Source of the DNA: Myotis daubentonii
Lineage: Eukaryota; Chordata; Mammalia; Chiroptera; Vespertilionidae
Reading direction: 5' to 3'
Assembly (NCBI RefSeq): GCF_963259705.1
Contig: NC_081844.1
Span: forward strand, 34,599,341 to 34,663,340
DNA length: 64,000 nucleotides
Shown here one piece after another: positions 56,717 through 64,000 of the stretch (its first letter is position 1; every line of letters begins with the position of its first letter). The notes below the pieces were generated by a model. The model saw only the letters and a program-made list of their open reading frames with translations, was not told the origin of the DNA and did not search any database. Made by a program: the position numbers and the translations under genes.

Positions 56717-57867
56717 CTGAGCAAGAAGTCACCAGTGAATGGACCAGCTATAGAACTTTGTCCCGAGAAGCTCTGCCTGGAGCCAAGTAGGGTTCTACTC
56801 ACTTACATCAATCTTCTGACACTGGGAAAGAATCATCTTCCCCCTTAAGCACCTCCTGACATAGGGACACGAGAGTGAACCCACTGTGTATATTAAGGGC
56901 TTTCAGAAGCCCAGAGGGAGATGCTGCATCTGCCTCCGGACTGTCCCTCCAGTATACCTTCCAGTCTGTGTTATGTAAAATCTGCTCAACTGCATTTCAA
57001 AACACCTGCTTTGGCTTTCAGAGACTGATGCCCATTTCAAAATGCAAACAGAGACAGCAGTGCCCCTGGGCTTTCTCTGCCTAACCAGATGGAGCAAGAA
57101 CCCCAAGACACTGGAGACGAGACACAGCTGAGTCGATGGTGTGACACTTCCCACATGATATGAGTGAGAAATATGGGGTGGCTTAGCCACAGTGAGGCAA
57201 GTCTACTGATAAGTGGGTGGGATGGTTTCAAATATGCTCATGAAGATTTGGGCTCTGACATTTAATAAATCGCCATTGAATGAACATGATCTCATGTCTT
57301 AGCCCAGTGGTCGGCAAACTCATTAGTCAACAGAGCCAAATATCAACAGTACAACGATTGAAATTTCTTTTGAGAACCAAATTTTTTAAACTTAAACTAT
57401 ATAGGTAGGTACAATGTTATTAACTTAATTAGGGTACTCCTAAGGCTTAGGAAAAGCCACACTCAAGGGACCAAAGAGCCGCATGTGGCTCGCGAGCTGC
57501 AGTTTGCCGACCATGGTCTTAGACCATTTGACACCATCTGAATCCAGATCACCCAACTCATAGCTCATCACTGTGACAAGAGGTTGGGTCATTCAGGTCA
57601 TTACTAATGTCACCAGAGGGAGAGAATTTTGCTCACAAGGCAGTCTCTGGTAAAAGTCGCTTTATTAAATTCAATTCTTTCATCTTCCCAGCCATTCTGA
57701 TAGTGCTGCTTTTTGCCATTTGGTATAACTTACTTTGGGACTATGTTTTAAGGACAGTTTTCCATCAAGGCCCAGACGATTTGTGACCTCAAAACACATT
57801 TAGATGTACCCTCTACCAAGGGTTCTGGTGTGGTTGGGTCAGAAAACGGCCAGTATTAGATCCTTAC
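56717..57867. other. EPHX2 intron 3
   Basis: 1.15 kb. Holds one small hAT element (57305-57516); the rest is unassigned. Confidence 0.65.
57305..57516 (+). mobile_element. Non-autonomous hAT element (not SPIN)
   Basis: Ends cagtggtcggcaaactcat and ...gcagtttgccgaccatgg are inverted. Target duplication tcttagcc (57297-57304) against tcttagac (57517-57524), 7 of 8. Subterminal motif gccgcatgtggctcgcgagc. Non-coding. Confidence 0.88.
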
Positions 57868-58027
57868 CCCTCTTTCTGAGAGCAAGAACCGCCTGAAGCA
57901 TGCGTTGGTTGATCTTCCTTGCTGAAATGGCCTTGCCAAAGATCTGACTAACAGAGAAATTCTCAGGGAGGCTGATTCCAGAATCTTCGGCGTGTTTCTC
58001 ATAGTCTTCTTCCAGGAGTGACACCCA
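57868..58027 (-). CDS. EPHX2: EPHX2 exon 3
   Basis: Acceptor tttacttttacag, donor GTAAGG, 160 nt (53 codons + 1). Encodes WVSLLEEDYEKHAEDSGISL, then PENFSVSQIFGKAISARKIN and QRMLQAVLALRKR. Part of the phosphatase cap, corresponding to human residues from Trp63. It is the most 5' exon found; exons 1-2 (residues 1-62 with the DxD nucleophile) are not in the window. Confidence 0.97.
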
Positions 58028-58049
58028 CTGTAAAAGTAAATTGTCCAGG

Positions 58050-58260
58050 GACTGTCAGTTGGTACAATCACTTGGAAAAGCTTTTGGCAGCATTTACTAA
58101 ATCTGAATATGCATTCCTTGTGATTCAGCAACTTCACTCCTGGACACATACATTGCAGGAAATGGAAATGTCTACATGTGTTCACTAAAACATGTACAAA
58201 AATGTTCGTGGCAGCATTACTCCTAAGAGCCCCACACTGGAAAATACTCAAATGCCCGTC
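58050..58260 (+). repeat. L1 LINE 3' remnant
   Basis: 'gattcagcaacttcactcct', 'acaaaaatgttcgtggcagc' and 'ggaaaatactcaaatgcccg' fit L1. Confidence 0.65.
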
Positions 58261-58570
58261 TATGGGGTGAATTGTGCCCCCTCCCCTTTAAATTCCTGTT
58301 GAAGTTGTAATCCCCAGGACCTCAGAATGTGACTGTCCTTAGAAATAGGGTCTTTAAAGAGGTGATTAGGGTAAAATGAGGTCATGGTTTGGCCCTAATC
58401 GAATCTGACTGGTGTCCTTATAAAAACAGGAGATTAGAAAACAGACACACACAGAGGACGGGCTGCGAGGACACAGGGCGCAGATGGCCGTCTAATGCCA
58501 AGGAGAGAGGCCTCAGAAGAAACGAACCCTGTGGATACCTTGATCTGGGCTACTGGCCTCCAGAGCTATA
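58260..58570 (+). repeat. MLT1-like MaLR solo LTR
   Basis: 'tatggggtgaattgtgcccc', 'cctcagaatgtgactgtcct', 'gtccttataaaaacaggag' and 'aggcctcagaagaaacgaac'. Confidence 0.85.
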
Positions 58571-58599
58571 CTATACATAGTCTTCCAACCCTTTCCTCC

Positions 58600-59720
58600 C
58601 ATTCTTTCTAGAACATACTCTAATCAAACATTCACCTCCACATTCCAGAAACTTGTCTCATCAAGGTTACCAATGACCTTTTTGTGTTGCTATATCTTAT
58701 GGAACTCAATGTTAGATATTTTCACTTTACTTGACCTATCAGCTGCATTTGACACAGTTGATAACACTCTTCATTTAAAACTTGATAACCTGCCATGGCT
58801 GGGTGGGTCAGTTGGTTAGAGCATCATCCTAATATGCCAAGGTTGTAGGTTCAATTCCTGGTCAGGGCACATACAAGAATCAAGCAATGAATGTATAAAT
58901 AAGTGGCACAACAAATTGATGTTTCTCTCTCTCCCTCTCTCCCTCCCTTCCTCGCTCTCTGCAAATCAAATAAAAATTTTAAAAAGTAAATAAAACTTGA
59001 TAACCTCTTGGCTTTTAGGACTCCACACTCTCTTGATTTTCTTCTTTAATGGAGATGCATTATCCATCTCTGATTGCTGGGTCCTTCTCACCAACCTGAC
59101 CTTTAACATCAGAGTACCCAGGACTCTGGCTCCTTCCATTTATGCTGTCTTTCTCCATGATCATATTAAGTCCAATGGTATGAAAATACCATCTACCTGA
59201 TGTAAATATATATATACACATTTATTCAACCTGGACCTCTTCCTTGAACTCTGAGTTTGTATATCCAGCTGCCTGTTCCACATCTATTTGGATATCAATG
59301 AACATTTAAAATTAAAATATCCCAAATTGAGTACCTGATTTCCCAACCCCCACAGCCATCATCCCTCTTCCATTTAAGAGCAAACCATACTTCCAGTTTG
59401 CTTTGGCCAGAAGCCTGAGTCATCCTTAACTTCTCTCTCATGCCTCTCATTCAATCCATCAGGAAAACCTGTTGAATCTACCATCAAAATAGTCCCAGAA
59501 TTTGACTATTTTTTTTACCACTTCTACCAATACTACCTTAGTTTAAGCCACCGTTATCTTTCTCCTGGATTTTCTAATAGCTTCCATAAGTAGTCTTTGT
59601 ACAATAATCTTGGCCTTCTTGATCTATTCATATAATAGCCAGAGGAGGTTTTAAAAATATACGTCAGATAACATCACTTTGCTGGTCAAATTCTCCCAAT
59701 GCCTTTCCATCTCACTCAGG
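58600..59720 (+). repeat. L2-clade LINE reverse-transcriptase remnant, split by a SINE
   Basis: Noncoding now, but the order 'gcatttgacacagttgataa', 'ctccacactctcttgatttt', 'tggacctcttccttgaactc', 'gagtcatccttaacttctct', 'aatccatcaggaaaacctgt' and 'ctcccaatgcctttccatct' follows the RT/C-terminal part of L2 ORF2. A VES SINE lies at 58792-58991. Confidence 0.65.
58792..58991 (+). repeat. VES-type SINE nested in L2
   Basis: Head gccatggctgggtgggtcag, B-box ggttcaattcctgg, tail 'tcaaataaaaattttaaaaa'. Target duplication aaaacttgataacct at 58777-58791 and 58992-59006. Confidence 0.92.
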
Positions 59721-59749
59721 GGAAAAGCAGAAGAAAAAAGAAGCAGAAT

Positions 59750-60360
59750 GGAAAAAGAGATTGAAGTATATTCATACAACAGAATATCATATGGCAAAGA
59801 GAATAAAACTATCTACAACTTCATATTTATAATTTTCATTAATATAATGTTGAAGGAAAAGAGCCAGATAAAAAAGAGCATGTCTACATTATTCCATTTA
59901 CATGAAGTACAAACTAAGCAGAAGTAATCTATAAGGTTAGAGTCAGGATGATAGTCTTAGAGGGCTAGTGTGAAGAAGGGGCTTAAGTGGGGTAATCATG
60001 CTGCTGATAATGTTTTATTTATTTATTTTTAATCATTTTTATTGATTCTAGAGAGAGAGGAAGGGAGAGGGAGAGAGAAACATTGGTGAGAGAGAGAGAA
60101 ACATTGATCGGCTGCCTCTTGCACGCCCCCTACTGGGGATCAAGCCCAAAACCCAGGTATGTGCCCTGACCAGGAATTGAACCATTGACCTCTCATTGCA
60201 TGGGACAACACTCAACCAACTGAGCCACACCAGCCTGGGGGTAATGTTTTATTTCTTTCCTGGGTGCTGGTGACAAGGGTGTATTTGGTTTGTGAAAACT
60301 CATCAAGCCATATACTTTCTGTACTTTTTATTTCTACAATATTATACATAAAAATTAAAA
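59750..60360 (+). repeat. L1 LINE 3' remnant, split by a SINE
   Basis: 'tacaacagaatatcatatgg' with 'ttacatgaagtacaaactaa' and, after the SINE, 'ctttcctgggtgctggtgac' with 'gtgaaaactcatcaagccat' follow L1 3' order. Confidence 0.7.
60021..60241 (-). repeat. VES SINE nested in L1, reverse orientation
   Basis: Left tail 'atttttaatcatttttattg', right reversed head '...gccacaccagcctggggg'. Target duplication taatgttttattt at 60008-60020 and 60242-60254. Confidence 0.9.
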
Positions 60361-60384
60361 GATGATACATTCCTAAGGTATCTA

Positions 60385-61503
60385 TCCTATCTAATAAAAG
60401 AGAAAAATGGTAATTGGCATACAGCGATACCCTTTTCATTGGCTAATCAGGGCTATATGCAAATTAACTGCCAACTAAGATTGGCAGTTAACTGCCAACT
60501 AAGATTGGCAGTTAACTGCCAACAAGATGGCGGCTAATTTGCATATGTAGGCACAATGCAGGGAGGCGAAAGGGAAAGCAGGAAGAAGCCCCCTGCCACT
60601 GACAGTGATCAGAAATCCAGGGGGGAGCTAAGAGCTGGGGGGCAGGGCAAAGGCCTTTGCCCTGCCCCCCAGCCATGATCGGAGAATCAGGTGCCTTTTC
60701 CGCTCTGGCCAGTGATAGCAGGAAGTAGGGGTGGAGCCAGCGATGGGAGCTGGGTATGGTCGAAGCTGGCAGTCCCAAGAGCTAGGGGTCCCTTGCCTGG
60801 GCCTAAAGCGAAGCCCACGATCGTGGGGCCGCTGCAGCTGCGGGTCCCCGCTGCCCGAGCCGGACTCCTCAGCCAGAGGCGTTAGGCCTGGGCAGGGGCG
60901 GAGCCTGCAACCACAGGGAGCTGGGGGTCCCCTGCCCAGGCCTGACACCTCTGCCAGAGGCCTCAGGCCTGGTCAAGGGGCCGATCCGGTGATTGGTGAT
61001 TGGAGGGTGATGAGGGTCAACTCCTCTGGCCGAGGCATCAGGCCTGGGTGGGGGGCGGAGCCGGGGATTGGGGGGATATGATGGTCCCCTTTCCCAGGCC
61101 TGAAGCCTGGGTCAGAGGCGTCAGGCTTGGGTGGGGGGTGGAGCAAGTGATCAGAGGGAGATGGGGGTCCCCTGCCCAGGCATGATTCCTGGGCCAGAGG
61201 CCTCAGGCCTGGGCGGGGGCCAGAGCCAGTGATGGGGGGAGATGGGGGTCTACGCCTCTGACCGAGGCATCAGGCCTGGGCTGGGGGCAGAACCAGTGAT
61301 GGGGGGAAATGAGGGTTCCCTGCCCAGGCCTGACGCCTCTGTCTGAGGCGTCAGGCCTGGGCAAGGGGCCGATCCTGCGATTGGAGGGTGATGGGGGTCA
61401 ACGCCTGAGGTTCTCCCAGTATGTGAGAGGGGGCAGACTGGGCTGAGGGACACTGCCCCCCCCCACACACCCAGTGCACGAATTTCGTGCACCGGGCCCC
61501 TAG
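60385..61503 (+). mobile_element. HeliBat-type Helitron with internal VNTR, 1.1 kb
   Basis: 5' tcctatctaataaaagagaa, then the direct/inverted unit 'aactgccaactaagattggc' twice. 3' hairpin gtgcacgaatttcgtgcac, then cgggcccCTAG. Between about 60876 and 61430 lies a GC-rich tandem repeat of roughly 80 bp (see VNTR). No Rep/helicase coding. Confidence 0.92.
60876..61430. repeat. ~80-bp minisatellite (VNTR) inside the Helitron
   Basis: The motif 'caggcctgggcgggggc...gagatgggggtcccctgccc' recurs. Occurrences of [g/t]caggc[c/t]tgg start near 60878, 60963, 61038, 61121, 61203, 61270 and 61351, so spacing is about 67-85 bp, with about seven diverged units. Confidence 0.85.
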
Positions 61504-62003
61504 TATATATATAAAAGCCAAAGCAACCTTTACAACTGAATGACCAGAACGACTAGTCGACCAGTCGCTATGAAGCACACTGACCACTGGGGGCAGACGC
61601 TCAATGCAGGAGCTGCCTCCTGGTGGTCAGTGTGCTCCCACATGGGGAGCACCACCCAGCCAGAAGCTGGGCTCATGGCTGGCCAGCGTAGCTGCGGCAG
61701 TGGGAGCCTCTCCTGACTCTGCGGCAGTGCTACCAAGTGGCAGGTGGCAGGTGCAGGGGGTTGTGATGAGTGTAAGCAGCATAATGATGGCTTGGGCTCC
61801 TCCCTGGCCGCCTGCCGCTTGGCGCACTGCTACACCCCTTGGGAGATATCTGACTGCCGTTTAGGCCCAGCCTATGGGGATCCGGCCTAAACTGGCAGTT
61901 GGACATCCTCCGAGGGTCCTGGATTGCAAGAGGGCGCAGGCCAGGCTGAGGGCCGCCTCGCCCCCCCCGCCTAGTGCACAAACTTGTGCACTGGGCCCTA
62001 CAG
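61504..62003 (+). mobile_element. HeliBat-type Helitron abutting the previous one
   Basis: Begins tatatatataaaagccaaag right after the CTAG of the first Helitron. It has the subterminal inverted repeat (actgaccactgggggcag against ctcctggtggtcagtg) and ends with hairpin gtgcacaaacttgtgcac and gggccctacag, so its last bases have decayed from CTAG. Same subfamily as 31487-31908. Confidence 0.88.
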
Positions 62004-62309
62004 ACTTTTTTAAAGATAAATGGAACCCAAGTAGCCTTTATCTTAGTATAACTGGTTTTTCAGACCTCTTCCTCTAACTTATTCAAGTTTCCTAGAAACT
62101 ACACACAAGCTAAAAAAGACTAAATGGGTGTATGATTTTCACTGCAATTACTAGAATTCTTTCTATAATTTCTATGTTTGTTGAAAATATATAGTACTTC
62201 TTTCTTTCCTTACTTTTCAACAGTATTACTGCAGCTTTTTTTTAATTCAAGCTTAGTAACATTTATTCCCAATAATATCATTCCAGTTTTAATTCACTAG
62301 TTGCCACAA

Positions 62310-62396
<87 letters not shown>
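62310..62396. repeat. (GT)n(GA)n microsatellite
   Basis: About 37 bp of GT followed by about 48 bp of GA. Confidence 0.95.
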
Positions 62397-62399
<3 letters not shown>

Positions 62400-62669
62400 A
62401 AAGTTCAATTCATTATACTCCACACACTAAGACCACATTTGCCTTCACAGAAAAAGTGGGCTCTTGCTTCCTATTACAGTAAGCCCCAAGTTCTCTGACT
62501 TATAAGTGGCTGTAAGTCATAAAATTTTTTAAAAATATAGATGGTTTTATCTCTGTATTTATAGAGTAGATTCTCAGTAGCCTTTCTTCTTTGAGGCACT
62601 AATAGAGATTCAACTGGTTTTCAATCCTGATTACATTGTTAAAAAATAATTGAGGTTGTAATAACAGTA

Positions 62670-62885
62670 ATAACTATTATTTTCTGAGCACTTACTCTGC
62701 ACCAGGCACTATGCTAAGCACTTTTCAAGCTTAATAACAACCTGTGAAATTGATAGTATTATCACTCTCATCTTATAGGTGGCAAAACTGAGACTGTGAG
62801 AGGTTTAAGCAAGTTGCTGAGGTCACTCAGTCTATAAGGGGGAACTATGGTTCAAATCCTGATCTCTGACCCCACAGTCCACACA
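62670..62885 (+). repeat. MIR SINE remnant
   Basis: 'tgagcacttactctgcacca', 'gcactatgctaagcactttt' and 'ggcaaaactgagactgtgag', then 'gaggtcactcagtctataag' are a clear MIR. Confidence 0.8.
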
Positions 62886-62929
62886 TAATATAGTTATTAG
62901 TTAAGAACCCTCCCCAGTGGCAATATCTG

Positions 62930-63870
62930 AAAATAGCTACTCCAATGATGACCACTATAAAAAATAAACAGAAAATAATGTGGGTTGGCAAAGACATGAA
63001 AAAATTGGAACCTTTGTGCACTTTGGGGGAGAATGTAAAATGGTGTAGCAGCTATAGAAAACAGCATGGTGATTCCTCAAATACTAAAAATGGAACTCTC
63101 ATATGATCCAGCAGTTTCATTTTTGTATATATACCCAGAAAAAATTGACATCAAGGTCTCAAACAGATATATTAATAATACACCCATGTTTATAGCAGCA
63201 TTATTCACAATAACACAAAGGTGGAAACAACACAAATGTCCATCAACGGATGAATGAGTAAACTAAATGTGGTATATATATTAAAATACAAATGGGCCGA
63301 AACCGGTTTGGCTCAGTGGATAGAGCGTTGGCCTGTGGACTGAAAGGTCCCGGGCTCGATTCCGGTCAAGGGCATGTACCTGGGTTGTGGGCACTTCCCC
63401 AGTGGGGGATGTGCAGGAGGCAGCTGATCGATGTTTCTCTCTCATCGATGTTTCTAACTCTCTATCTCTCTCTCTTCCTATCTGTAAAAAATCAATAAAA
63501 AATATATAAAAAACACACAAATGGAACCTAATTAGCATTTAGCACATCATGTCCCCTGCTACACCACAGATGAACCTGAAGACATTATGCTAAATGAAAT
63601 AAACCAGTTACACAAAGACAAATATTGCATGATTCCACAAACATAAGGCACCTGCAGTAGGTAAATACATAAAAAGAGAAAGTTCAATAGCAGTTACAGG
63701 GTGAGGAGAGAGAAAAAGAAAGCTATTGTTTAATGGGTATAGAATTTCAATTTTGCAAGATAGAGAGTTCTGGAGATGGATGGTATGCAATATGAATATA
63801 CTAACACCACTGAACTGTATACTTAAATATAATCAAGTTGGTAGATTTTATGGTATGTACATTTTACCAC
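62930..63870 (+). repeat. L1 LINE 3' remnant, split by a SINE
   Basis: 'agaaaacagcatggtgattc', 'ttatagcagcattattcaca' and 'tgtccatcaacggatgaatg' before the SINE; 'agacattatgctaaatgaaa' and 'ccactgaactgtatacttaa' after it. Confidence 0.9.
63296..63515 (+). repeat. VES SINE nested in L1
   Basis: Well-preserved head (gccgaaaccggtttggctca, B-box gctcgattccggtc) and tail 'aatcaataaaaaatatataa'. Short target duplication around acaaatgg. Closely similar to the young-looking copy at 20781. Confidence 0.9.
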
Positions 63871-64000
63871 AATTTCTTTAAAAAGCTACTTTGGCTATTG
63901 TAACTCCCTGGCACAGACCTTGAAAAGTTTGGAAATTCCCCAGTCATTGAGGTATGTCTCTCTGCTTGGCCCCAAAAGACAATAACCCAGCCTAAAATGT

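Larger units (their letters stand above)
14254..58027 (-). other. EPHX2: EPHX2 gene body, exons 3-19 (bifunctional epoxide hydrolase 2)
   Basis: EPHX2 encodes soluble epoxide hydrolase: an N-terminal HAD-type lipid phosphatase domain joined by a Pro-rich linker to a C-terminal alpha/beta-hydrolase that opens fatty-acid epoxides (epoxyeicosatrienoic acids) to diols. It is a homodimer in cytosol and peroxisomes. Seventeen exons were found, all with AG acceptors and GT donors, and all phases join. The summed CDS is 1488 nt (495 codons plus stop), against about 493 residues for the same part of human EPHX2. Retained residues: LTN, Lys in AKPDPQ and the DD of FLDD (phosphatase); HGFP, the HDWGG nucleophile, both lid Tyr, Asp in AEKD and His in CGHW (hydrolase). 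Exons 1-2 with the DxD nucleophile and the promoter are outside the window, beyond 64000. No inactivating lesion is seen. Confidence 0.97.
58028..64000. other. EPHX2 intron 2 (partial)
   Basis: At least 6 kb. Contains L1, MLT1, L2, three SINEs, two abutting Helitrons, a MIR and a (GT)n(GA)n. I looked for exon 2 (human GLLNDAFQKGGPEG region) and did not find it. Spans 62010-62300 and 62410-62660 show nothing recognised. Confidence 0.7.

Noticed and set aside
60876..61430. CRISPR-like array
   Set aside because: Units are contiguous diverged tandem repeats without unique spacers, inside a Helitron of a mammalian genome.

Overview
This is mammalian genomic DNA, almost certainly from a vesper bat (Vespertilionidae). 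The repeats show this: tRNA-derived VES SINEs, HeliBat-type Helitrons (3' hairpin followed by CTAG, AT target), non-autonomous hAT elements of the SPIN family, other small hAT elements, a Tc1/mariner element, and old mammalian MIR, L2, L1 and MaLR remnants. No bacterial, phage or CRISPR feature is present. Long open frames are mostly chance readings across simple repeats or antisense to exons.

The only functional gene found is EPHX2 (bifunctional soluble epoxide hydrolase), on the minus strand. Exons 3 to 19 (human numbering) lie between 58027 and 14254. All 17 were located with canonical GT/AG borders and compatible phases. Together they give 1488 nt, 495 residues plus stop, with no frameshift. 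This includes the microexons 9 (35 nt), 10 (27 nt) and 14 (34 nt). Exons 1 and 2 and the promoter should lie beyond base 64000. The retained phosphatase residues, the hydrolase triad and both tyrosines are present, so the gene looks active. The protein ends in Ser-Lys-Leu, a canonical peroxisomal targeting signal, where human EPHX2 ends SKM.

Layout: 1-13.9 kb is the 3' flank of EPHX2, with no gene recognised. It holds a SPIN copy, several SINEs, and an old L1 split by a Tc1-like element with a DD36E-type spacing. From 13.9 to 58.0 kb is the EPHX2 body with repeat-rich introns. From 58.0 to 64 kb is part of intron 2: an L2 reverse-transcriptase remnant, L1 pieces, and a 1.6 kb pair of abutting Helitrons with an internal ~80-bp VNTR.

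The most interesting structure is in EPHX2 intron 10. Two complete SPIN elements in the same orientation (35209-35519 and 42153-42463) bracket 6.6 kb. The 8 bp just outside the left copy and the 8 bp just outside the right copy are identical (gcctatag), while the inner flanks differ. The right copy also cuts an RPL27A processed pseudogene whose distal half is absent on the other side. This is what a composite hAT transposition of about 7.26 kb would leave, the two SPIN copies acting as outer ends and creating most of an 8.2-kb intron. Gap repair through a single SPIN insertion is the main alternative.
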